Source: Gemmatimonadaceae bacterium (lineage in GTDB: Bacteria; Gemmatimonadota; Gemmatimonadetes; Gemmatimonadales; Gemmatimonadaceae). Taken from it: 6,968 nucleotides of DNA. Shown in pieces: positions 1 through 5,344 of this stretch (positions within the stretch are counted from its first letter, which is position 1; the number at the start of each line of letters is the position of its first letter). Location of the stretch: positions 1 through 6,968 of the forward strand of contig JACMLI010000435.1 of assembly GCA_014379705.1 (NCBI GenBank), in the 5' to 3' direction. The position numbers and the translations under genes are program-made. Under the pieces are notes generated by a model. That model ran no database searches. It worked only from the letters and a program-made list of their open reading frames with translations, and was not told where the DNA came from.

Positions 1-2636
1 GGACCACCACCGCCCCCGCCGCCACCGCCACCGCCCTGCGGCGCTCGCGCGGCGACCACCTTGGTGGCGCTGTCACGAGTAAGCCCGCCACGTGCCAGGG
101 AATCAATGGCCGCCTGCCGTGCCTGGGCCAGTCTCACGCTGTCCGCCGCGGCCTCGGGCGTCTGGTCGCTCGTGAACGACTGGATCACCGTGCCCCCCAC
201 ATCCATGAAGTCGAGCGTGACCTTCTGGTTCGGCGCCTTGAGGTTGTAGTAGACGACGGCGCCACTGCGGGGATTCGCCCCGACCTGGTTGGCACCACCG
301 CCGCCCCCACCGCCTCCACCACCTTGCCACTGCGTCCGGAATGCATCCACCGGCTTGTAGAGGTGCGCTTCCTTCATCACAAGCGACGGCATGAGTTGGC
401 GCAGCGACGAGATGTCGTCCATCACCCAGAACGATCGACCATGCGTCGCCACGATGAGGTCATTGTCCTTGACCGCGAGGTCGTGCACCGGCACGAGTGG
501 CAGGTTCCTGCGCAGGAACTGCCACTGCCGTCCGTCATCGAACGAGACGTAGACGCCGCGCTCCGTGCCCGCAAACAGGAGCCCGCGCCGCACGGGATCC
601 TCGCGGATCACGCGCGCGTAGTGGTCCGGGGCGATGCCGTTGGTGATCTTCGTCCACGTCTTCCCGTAGTCGGTCGTGCGAAAGAGGAGCGGCGTCTTGT
701 CGCCTAACGCGTACCGGTTGGCGGCCACGTAGGCCGTGCCGGCGGCGTAGCGCGACGGCTCGATGATCGACACGCGCGTGAAGTCACCGATATCCGGTGG
801 AGTGACATCCGTCCATCGGACGCCATTGTCGCGGCTGATGTGGATCAAGCCGTCGTCCGTACCGGCCCACAGCAACCCGGGCGTCACCGGCGACTCGTCG
901 AAGGCGAAGACGATGCCGTAGGTCTCGACGCCCGTCTGGTCCCTCGTGATCGGCCCGCCGCTCGGTCCCATCGTCTTCGGGTCACGACGCGCGAGTTGCG
1001 GTGAGACCGCCGTCCAGCTCTCGCCTTCGTTCGTCGAACGGAAGAGCTGCGAGCCCGCGGCGTAGAGCACGTTGGGATTGTGGCGGGAGAAGACGATCGG
1101 GAAGGTCCAGTTGAACCGGATCTTGATGTCCTCCGACGAGTGCCCCATGGGGTTGCGTGGGTAGACGGTCACGTCACGCGTGAAGTTCGTCTCGCGATCG
1201 CGACGATCGAGGTTGCCGCCGTAGCAGCCCGCAAACGTGATGTTGGGCTTGAGCGGATGCGCGGCGATGTAGCCGGACTCGCAGCCGCCAGCATCGTACC
1301 AGTCCGCCATCTCGATGGTCCCCTGCTTCCGGCTGGGGCCGCACAGCGTGGAGTTGTCCTGCTGAGCGCCGCAGATCTTGTATGGCCACTCGTTGGTGGT
1401 CGAGATGTGGTAGAACTGCGACGTCGGGTAGTCCTGGTCGGTCCACGACTGGCCGGCGTTGTACGAGACGTTCGCCCCGCCGTCGTTGCCCTGCACCATG
1501 CGCTGCGGGTCGTTGGGCGCGATCCAGAGGTCGTGGTTGTCACTGTGCGGGGTGCCGACGGTCTGCGGGAAGGTCCGCCCGCCGTCCCGCGAGCGGAACA
1601 TGCCGACGTTGAGCCCGTAGACGACGTTCGTGTCCCTGGTATCGGCGTAGATCTGCGAGTAGTACCACGCGCGCTGGCGAAGCTTCCGCTCGCGATTGAT
1701 GTAGCTCCACGATTGTCCACCATCACTGGACCGATAGATACCGCCGGAGTCGTGCTCGATCTGTGCCCAGAGGAGACTCGACTTCACCGGCGACAGGGCG
1801 AGCCCGATCTTGCCGATGTTTCCAGTCGGCAGGCCTCGCGCCGTCTTGTGCAGGTTTGCCCAGGTCGCGCCGCCATCGGTGGACTTGTAGATGCCGGAGT
1901 GGATCCCGCCCGACGACATGCCCCACGGGGCACGCCACGCCTGCCACATCGCGACGTAGAGCACCTCGGGATTCTGCGCGTCCATCGCGATGTCGATCAC
2001 GCCCGTCGAGTCGTTCACGTTCAGCACGCGCTGGAACGTCGTGCCGCCGTCCGTGGTCTTGAAGAGCCCGCGGTTGCCGGCCTTGAAGACGTCGCCGAAC
2101 ACGCCGATGTACGCCGTGTTGCCGTTCGTCGGGTGGACGCGGATCGTCGAGATGTGTTCGTCGCGGAAGCCCAGCATCTTCCAGGTGCGGCCGCCGTCGG
2201 TCGTCTTCCAGAGGCCATCACCCCCGGCCACGTTGCCTCGAATGTCCGTCTCACCTCCCCCAACCCATACGACGTCCGGGTTCTGGTGGTCGACGGTCAG
2301 CGCACCAATGCTGCCACCGAAGAACTGGTCGGCCATGGGCGTCCAGTTGATCCCACCATCCGTGGTCTTGTAGACGCCGGACCCAGCGGTCCCCATCCAG
2401 TACTCGTAGGGGCGCTGGACAGACCCGCCAACGGCCGGCGCCCGACCACCGCGAGCGGGTCCGATCTCGCGCCAGCGCAGGGCGTTGAAGAACGAGGTAT
2501 CCGGGCTGAACAGCTCGTTCGGCGCCGCCGTCACCGGGCGAAGCCCCGGACGCGCGGCCTGCGCCTGGACCGCCAGCGGCAGGAGGACAATCGCGGCTGC
2601 GAGCAGGCGCGAAGGGACGGACGGGAACTGCGACAT
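1..2636 (-). CDS. Exported sortilin/VPS10-type BNR-repeat beta-propeller protein (often annotated 'glycosyl hydrolase'), C-terminus off the left edge
   Basis: Reading from ATG at 2636 gives 878 codons with no stop to the window edge, so only the C-terminus is missing. A signal peptide is visible: Arg10, hydrophobic core about 11-23, AQA cleavage motif at 25-27, so the protein is exported. Eleven Asp-box/BNR-like motifs (S/T-x-D-x-G-x-x-W/F) lie near residues 91-98, 145-152, 194-201, 252-259, 303-310, 349-356, 391-398, 534-541, 601-608, 654-661 and 698-705, indicating one or two large beta-propellers. The only four cysteines (422, 432, 452, 471) sit in one segment and probably form disulfides. 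Residues 782-867 look like a small beta-rich module between two poly-Gly linkers (772-781 and 868-878). Relatives, to my knowledge, are roughly 1000-1100 residues, so perhaps 150-250 are missing. Databases call the family glycosyl hydrolase by similarity to sialidase repeats. I see no catalytic site that proves this, so binding or processing of extracellular polymers is only a guess. Confidence 0.9.
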   Translation of the reverse strand, partial: MSQFPSVPSRLLAAAIVLLPLAVQAQAARPGLRPVTAAPNELFSPDTSFFNALRWREIGPARGGRAPAVGGSVQRPYEYWMGTAGSGVYKTTDGGINWTPMADQFFGGSIGALTVDHQNPDVVWVGGGETDIRGNVAGGDGLWKTTDGGRTWKMLGFRDEHISTIRVHPTNGNTAYIGVFGDVFKAGNRGLFKTTDGGTTFQRVLNVNDSTGVIDIAMDAQNPEVLYVAMWQAWRAPWGMSSGGIHSGIYKSTDGGATWANLHKTARGLPTGNIGKIGLALSPVKSSLLWAQIEHDSGGIYRSSDGGQSWSYINRERKLRQRAWYYSQIYADTRDTNVVYGLNVGMFRSRDGGRTFPQTVGTPHSDNHDLWIAPNDPQRMVQGNDGGANVSYNAGQSWTDQDYPTSQFYHISTTNEWPYKICGAQQDNSTLCGPSRKQGTIEMADWYDAGGCESGYIAAHPLKPNITFAGCYGGNLDRRDRETNFTRDVTVYPRNPMGHSSEDIKIRFNWTFPIVFSRHNPNVLYAAGSQLFRSTNEGESWTAVSPQLARRDPKTMGPSGGPITRDQTGVETYGIVFAFDESPVTPGLLWAGTDDGLIHISRDNGVRWTDVTPPDIGDFTRVSIIEPSRYAAGTAYVAANRYALGDKTPLLFRTTDYGKTWTKITNGIAPDHYARVIREDPVRRGLLFAGTERGVYVSFDDGRQWQFLRRNLPLVPVHDLAVKDNDLIVATHGRSFWVMDDISSLRQLMPSLVMKEAHLYKPVDAFRTQWQGGGGGGGGGGANQVGANPRSGAVVYYNLKAPNQKVTLDFMDVGGTVIQSFTSDQTPEAAADSVRLAQARQAAIDSLARGGLTRDSATKVVAARAPQGGGGGGGGGGG
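3..35 (-). repeat. Eleven-glycine linker tract in the BNR-propeller gene
   Basis: Eleven consecutive GGN codons (residues 868-878), followed at the window edge by a CCN (Pro) codon. It is a second flexible linker after the 782-867 module. Confidence 0.85.
294..323 (-). repeat. Ten-glycine linker tract in the BNR-propeller gene
   Basis: Ten consecutive GGN codons (residues 772-781) use mixed third bases (GGT, GGC, GGA, GGG). The tract therefore looks kept at the protein level more than as a pure nucleotide repeat. It separates the propeller from the small C-terminal module. Confidence 0.85.
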
Positions 2637-2643
2637 GGCAGGG

Positions 2644-2647
2644 CTCC
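2644..2647 (-). promoter_or_regulatory. Ribosome binding site of the BNR-propeller gene
   Basis: On the minus strand GGAG lies 7 bases before the ATG at 2636. This spacing, with the signal peptide that follows directly, fixes the start. Confidence 0.7.
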
Positions 2648-2689
2648 GGGCGGTAGGAAGAACGATGTTCGCGGCGGGCGCGTCCGGCC

Positions 2690-2719
2690 TTGCGCCTCGC
2701 TTCCGATCCACGCTTAACT
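2690..2719 (+). promoter_or_regulatory. Weak candidate promoter for the plug-like lipoprotein gene
   Basis: TTGCGC (2690-2695) and TTAACT (2714-2719) are separated by 18 bases and resemble -35 and -10 boxes. TTAACT is one of few AT-rich hexamers in the 89-bp divergent gap. It ends 6 bases before the ATG at 2726, so transcription would start about at the start codon, giving a leaderless mRNA. Motif matching only. Confidence 0.2.
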
Positions 2720-2725
2720 CATAGG

Positions 2726-3148
2726 ATGATTACGTCTCGAGCGCTATCCACGCTGACCCATCGGGCGGCGCGCCTGGGTTTCGTCGTCGCCCTCCTCGGA
2801 CCACTTGCATGCGCGGGCACCAAGCCGGCGAGCGGGAGCAGTGCCCCCCCGACGTCGGCCGCGGTCATCCAGCGCAACGAGCTCCTCGCGCGGGAGTTTA
2901 CCAACCTGTTCGACGCCATCCAGGCCCTGCGTGGCAACTGGCTGCGCGACCGTGGCTCGGACAGCTTCAGCAAGCCGACCGCCATCCAGGTCTACCTGGA
3001 CAACCAGCGCATGGGCGGCCTCGAGCAGCTTCGCACCATCAGCCCGCGCACGGTGGCGCAGGTGCGGCGCTACGACGGCATCGAGGCCACCTCGCGCTGG
3101 GGCATGGACCACGGCGCCGGGGTCATCGCGATCACCACGGCGCGTTAG
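2726..3148 (+). CDS. Small exported, probable lipoprotein resembling an isolated TonB-receptor plug segment
   Basis: 140 residues. An Arg-containing N-region and hydrophobic stretch (about 18-28) lead to Cys29 in a PLAC context, so lipidation at Cys29 is plausible, although Pro at -3 is atypical for a lipobox. A low-complexity Ser/Pro/Ala linker follows (about 33-46). The C-terminal half has the plug-like pattern VYLDN (89-93), GGLEQLRTI (97-105), a V-x-x-V-R-R-Y strand (110-116), then an EAT-x-R-x-G-x-x-H-G-A-GVI-x-ITT ending (120-138). This matches the end of TonB-dependent receptor plug domains, but there is no beta-barrel. ATG 2726 is preferred because the signal sequence follows directly; a TTG at 2690 in the same frame would add 12 residues. 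No properly spaced Shine-Dalgarno sequence precedes 2726 (AGG abuts the ATG). The gene diverges from the BNR-propeller gene. Function is unknown; a periplasmic or outer-membrane structural or binding role is inferred from export only. Confidence 0.75.
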   Translation: MITSRALSTLTHRAARLGFVVALLGPLACAGTKPASGSSAPPTSAAVIQRNELLAREFTNLFDAIQALRGNWLRDRGSDSFSKPTAIQVYLDNQRMGGLEQLRTISPRTVAQVRRYDGIEATSRWGMDHGAGVIAITTAR

Positions 3149-3153
3149 GCTGG

Positions 3154-4164
3154 TCACCGCGCCACCCGCTCCCATTGGCGCGTCTCGCTCGAGCGGAAGA
3201 GCGCGTCGATCACGCGCATGTTCGCCATCGCGTCTTCCAGCGTGACGGGCACCTCTCCCTCTCCACGCACGGCGGCGGCGAAGGCCTCAGCCTGGACCGC
3301 GTACTGGTTCACGGCCGGGAACTCCATCACCTCGGCGCCCTCGAGGGCGAGGCCCTTTCCCTCGTCGATCACCAGGCGTGAAGGCTTGTCGGCCGGGGGG
3401 TTGTACGGCACCTCCACCTCGATGCGTCCGCGGCTTCCCAGCACCTGAAAGCGCTGGTGCAGCACGAGTTGGCCGGCACACGTGAACGACGCCTGGCCCC
3501 GGGGGAATCGCAGGATGGCACTCGTCAGGCGGTCGATTCCGAACTCGGGATCGCGCTCGATCAGCGCGACGACCTCCGTCGGCTCCTCGCCGAAGAGCCA
3601 ACGCGACAGCGTGATGGGATAGCTGCCCACGTCGAGCAGCGCTCCCCCGCCCCACTCGAGGTGGCTCCGCACGTCGTTGGGGTCGCGTCGATTGTAACTG
3701 AAGTGCCCGACGATCAACCCGACCTCCCCGATGCGACCCTCGGCGACCAGTCGCTTCACCGCGAGCCAGCGCGGCTGCGCCCGAACCATGAACGCCTCGC
3801 CGACGACCACCTTGTTGCGGTCACGCGCGTCGATGAGTTCGAGGACCTCCTGCGCGTTCAGGCCGATCGGCTTTTCACAGAGCACATGCTTCCCCGCGTC
3901 GGCCGCCTTTACCGACCAGGGGACGTGCAGGTGGTTGGGAAGCGGATTATAGATGGCGTCCACTTCGGCGTCCTCGATCAGCGCCTCATAGGATCCGTGC
4001 GCGCGAGGAATGCCGAGGTCGCGGGCGGCCTGCTCCGCCTTCACGCCCGTGCGCGAGGCGATGGCCACGACGGTGCCCGATGCCCCCTTCTGGATCCCGG
4101 GAATGACCTGCCGGATCGCGATGTTCGCGGCGCCGAGGATGCCCCACCGCAACGGTTTGCCCAT
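3154..4164 (-). CDS. Gfo/Idh/MocA-family NAD(P)-dependent oxidoreductase
   Basis: 336 residues, the usual family length. The Rossmann nucleotide-binding motif is GILGAANIA (8-16). Ser37-Arg38 after the second strand suggests preference for NADP(H). The family motif CEKP (96-99) supplies Lys98, and GGGALLDVGSYP (172-183) supplies Asp178 and Tyr182 at the positions usually filled by catalytic Asp and His/Tyr. The Tyr form is what I associate with the dimeric dihydrodiol dehydrogenase/D-xylose dehydrogenase branch. It probably oxidises a sugar or cyclic polyol in the cytoplasm; the substrate cannot be read from sequence. The ATG at 4164 is chosen because GGGAG lies 6 bases upstream and the Rossmann strand begins at once. 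An ATG at 4203 would add 13 residues and would lie inside the palindrome at 4198-4212. The gene follows gntR by 64 bp and is probably cotranscribed with it or controlled by it. Confidence 0.92.
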   Translation of the reverse strand: MGKPLRWGILGAANIAIRQVIPGIQKGASGTVVAIASRTGVKAEQAARDLGIPRAHGSYEALIEDAEVDAIYNPLPNHLHVPWSVKAADAGKHVLCEKPIGLNAQEVLELIDARDRNKVVVGEAFMVRAQPRWLAVKRLVAEGRIGEVGLIVGHFSYNRRDPNDVRSHLEWGGGALLDVGSYPITLSRWLFGEEPTEVVALIERDPEFGIDRLTSAILRFPRGQASFTCAGQLVLHQRFQVLGSRGRIEVEVPYNPPADKPSRLVIDEGKGLALEGAEVMEFPAVNQYAVQAEAFAAAVRGEGEVPVTLEDAMANMRVIDALFRSSETRQWERVAR

Positions 4165-4170
4165 GCCAGT

Positions 4171-4175
4171 CTCCC
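4171..4175 (-). promoter_or_regulatory. Ribosome binding site that decides the oxidoreductase start
   Basis: GGGAG on the minus strand with a 6-base spacer to ATG 4164. The upstream candidate ATG at 4203 has only an AGG about 8 bases away. Confidence 0.65.
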
Positions 4176-4197
4176 ACGCAGCGATCGGTCGTTGAGC

Positions 4198-4212
4198 GGT
4201 CATAATATGACC
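4198..4212. promoter_or_regulatory. Perfect 15-bp palindrome, candidate GntR operator
   Basis: GGTCATA-A-TATGACC: two perfect 7-bp arms around one central base, in the 64-bp gap between the gntR stop and the oxidoreductase start. It is AT-rich in a GC-rich setting and includes TATTAT, a possible -10 box on the minus strand. Perfect inverted repeats with GGTC/GACC ends are reminiscent of FadR-subfamily operators, though the half-site spacing here is wider than in the classical FadR site. The assignment to the adjacent regulator is inferred from position and symmetry. Confidence 0.5.
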
Positions 4213-4228
4213 TGTTCCCCCGTCTGCA

Positions 4229-4945
4229 CTACGTGACTGGCTTCGCTTCCGGATCCCAACGGCGCACGGCCTCCTCGACGCCCTGCAGGTGGCTCCGCAT
4301 CCGCTCGACACCCAGGGCCTCGTCGCGCGCTTCGATCGCGGCGAGGATACCGAGGTGCTCCTGATGGTCTCGCTCCCGTGAGAAGATGCCGAGGATGAGG
4401 CGCTGCTCTTCCGAGAACAGTTCCACGAGCACGTCGATCAGCTGCGCCAACACGGCGTTGCCCGACGCGGCGGCGATCTGGCGGTGGAAGCCCATGTTCG
4501 ACGAGTGCTGCACGTTGTTGTCGTGCAGGTGCTCACCGGCCTCGTTGAGCAACCGGCGCATCTCGGCGAGGTGCGCCGGGGTCGCGTGGCGCACAGCGTC
4601 GCGCACGCACTGGAGCTCGAGGAGCATGCGCGCGGTCAGCAGGTCCAGCAGCAGCTTGCGCGTGACAGTGCCCGTGAAGTCCGGGCTCGCCACGAGGAGC
4701 ACATCGTCGTTGCGGGTCACGTAGACCCCGGAGCCGTGACGGATCTCCACGTAGCCCATCGTCTCCAGCTTCTTGAGGGCCTCGCGAATGGTCGGGTGAC
4801 CGACGCCGAACCGGCGCGCCATTTCCATGATCGCCGGCAGACGGTCACCCTGCTGGTATTCACCGTCGCGTATCATCGCCTTGATGCGGATGGCCAGCCG
4901 ATCGGCCATCCCCCGCTTGAGAAGCGGTTGGAACGAGCTGCTCAT
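4229..4945 (-). CDS. GntR-family transcriptional regulator, FadR/FCD subfamily
   Basis: 238 residues, normal for the subfamily. A winged helix-turn-helix occupies about 13-78, with the typical GDRLPAIMEMARRFGVG stretch (33-49), PTIREALKKLE (51-61) and the wing GYVEIRHGSGVYV (64-76). A helical FCD ligand-binding domain spans about 97-225. His154, His197 and His219 are spaced 43 and 22 residues apart and match the three metal-ligand histidines of FCD domains. The usual Asp four residues before the first His is Asn150 here. Such regulators commonly bind a small carboxylate or sugar acid and leave DNA when it is bound. The start at 4945 is supported by AGGAG 6 bases upstream. It lies directly upstream of the oxidoreductase gene and downstream of the sugar ABC ATPase gene, so control of this block, including itself, is the simplest reading. 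Confidence 0.93.
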   Translation of the reverse strand: MSSSFQPLLKRGMADRLAIRIKAMIRDGEYQQGDRLPAIMEMARRFGVGHPTIREALKKLETMGYVEIRHGSGVYVTRNDDVLLVASPDFTGTVTRKLLLDLLTARMLLELQCVRDAVRHATPAHLAEMRRLLNEAGEHLHDNNVQHSSNMGFHRQIAAASGNAVLAQLIDVLVELFSEEQRLILGIFSRERDHQEHLGILAAIEARDEALGVERMRSHLQGVEEAVRRWDPEAKPVT

Positions 4946-4951
4946 GTTCTT

Positions 4952-4956
4952 CTCCT
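4952..4956 (-). promoter_or_regulatory. Strong ribosome binding site of the GntR regulator gene
   Basis: AGGAG on the minus strand, 6 bases before ATG 4945; the best Shine-Dalgarno match in the window. Confidence 0.75.
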
Positions 4957-4970
4957 GCGCATCACTCCAG

Positions 4971-4986
4971 GCGCCACCATGGGCGC
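4971..4986. promoter_or_regulatory. Short inverted repeat upstream of gntR
   Basis: GCGCC-N6-GGCGC, 5-bp perfect arms, about 25-40 bases upstream of the gntR start. It could be an operator or a small RNA hairpin. GC-rich arms this short also arise by chance in such DNA, and it does not match the 4198-4212 palindrome. Confidence 0.2.
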
Positions 4987-5012
4987 GTGATCTCCGGAAA
5001 CGTCCTTCACGC
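4985..5012. other. Inverted repeat between remnant ORF and gntR
   Basis: GCGTGA (4985-4990) and TCACGC (5007-5012) form 6-bp arms around 16 bases, directly after the stop codon of the minus-strand ORF at 5013. It may be a weak hairpin or a protein-binding site. No U-tract follows, so it is not a convincing intrinsic terminator. Confidence 0.25.
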
Positions 5013-5330
5013 CTAACGCCGACCGGCGGCCAGCGTGACGTCCAGCCTGACCTTCATCACCTGCACCGACCTTCCGCCCACCACCTCGAACTGGCCCCGC
5101 TCTACCACCTGGCGCATCGCCGGGTCGTGGTACGCCAGGTGCTCCGACATGGACGGTGCCGCCCACCCCCACACGGGAATCGGAATGCCCCGCGTCACCA
5201 CAGCACCATCCTGCGACACCTTCGACCCGCGAAAGGTGGCCTGCGCGTGCGCCGGTTGTGTCGTCGAGGCTCCAACGCTTGAAAGCATCAGACTGGCGCG
5301 CTGCGCCCTCAGCCACGAATCACGAATCAC
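5013..5330 (-). pseudogene. Remnant-like ORF: sialate O-acetylesterase-like start joined to a GH3 beta-glucosidase-like C-terminus
   Basis: 105 codons from GTG 5330, or 91 from ATG 5288. Residues about 27-59 include an HAQA signal-cleavage-like piece, then DGAVVTRGIPIPVWGWAAP (41-59). This resembles the N-terminal strand of sialate O-acetylesterases (usual pattern DxMVLQRxxPVPVWGWA). Residues about 62-100 (LAYHDP, then GQFEVVGGRS, then alternating hydrophobics) resemble the last strands of the fibronectin-III-like domain ending GH3 beta-glucosidases. Neither catalytic domain is present and no hydrophobic signal core remains. Codon use changes along the ORF: 16 of the first 52 codons end in A/T against 5 of the last 53. 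No ribosome binding site is evident; the GTG lies in a heptamer repeat and overlaps the ATPase stop by 4 bases (GTGA). The best reading is a deletion fusion of two lost carbohydrate-enzyme genes. It could instead be a real small protein or a chance ORF. Family resemblances are from memory. Confidence 0.4.
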
Positions 5331-5344
5331 GATTCACCAATCAC
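5317..5344. repeat. Heptanucleotide tandem repeat, four units
   Basis: Four consecutive 7-mers on the plus strand: GAATCAC, GAATCAC, GATTCAC, CAATCAC. A diverged fifth unit (CAGCCAC) precedes them at 5310-5316. On the minus strand the units read GTGATTC-like. The array covers the end of the ABC ATPase gene and provides its TGA stop (5327-5329). Confidence 0.8.

Noticed and set aside
1..323. CCNCC-rich plus-strand stretches as a CRISPR or satellite repeat
   Set aside because: They are GGN codons for poly-Gly on the minus strand in frame with the propeller gene. There are no spacers and no fixed nucleotide unit.
1080..2717. Long plus-strand ORF (545 codons) opposite the BNR-propeller gene
   Set aside because: It is the antisense shadow of a gene with strong G/C third-position bias. 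The product is Arg/Val/Asp-rich low complexity with no recognisable domain, while the minus strand gives a clean signal peptide and eleven BNR motifs.
3457..4236. Plus-strand ORF of 259 codons opposite the oxidoreductase
   Set aside because: It is antisense to a complete Gfo/Idh/MocA gene with intact motifs. Its composition and lack of a domain mark it as a shadow.
4165..4311. Extension of the oxidoreductase to 4203 or 4311
   Set aside because: 4311 would overlap gntR by over 80 bases. 4203 lies inside the palindrome. ATG 4164 has a well-spaced GGGAG and begins at the Rossmann strand.
4985..5012. Rho-independent terminator before gntR
   Set aside because: The inverted repeat has only 6-bp arms with a 16-base loop and no T-run on either side.
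4942..5316. Alternative minus-strand ORF (124 codons) over the remnant region
   Set aside because: Gly/Arg/Ala-rich frame with no family resemblance. The overlapping frame at 5013-5330 carries recognisable strand patterns.
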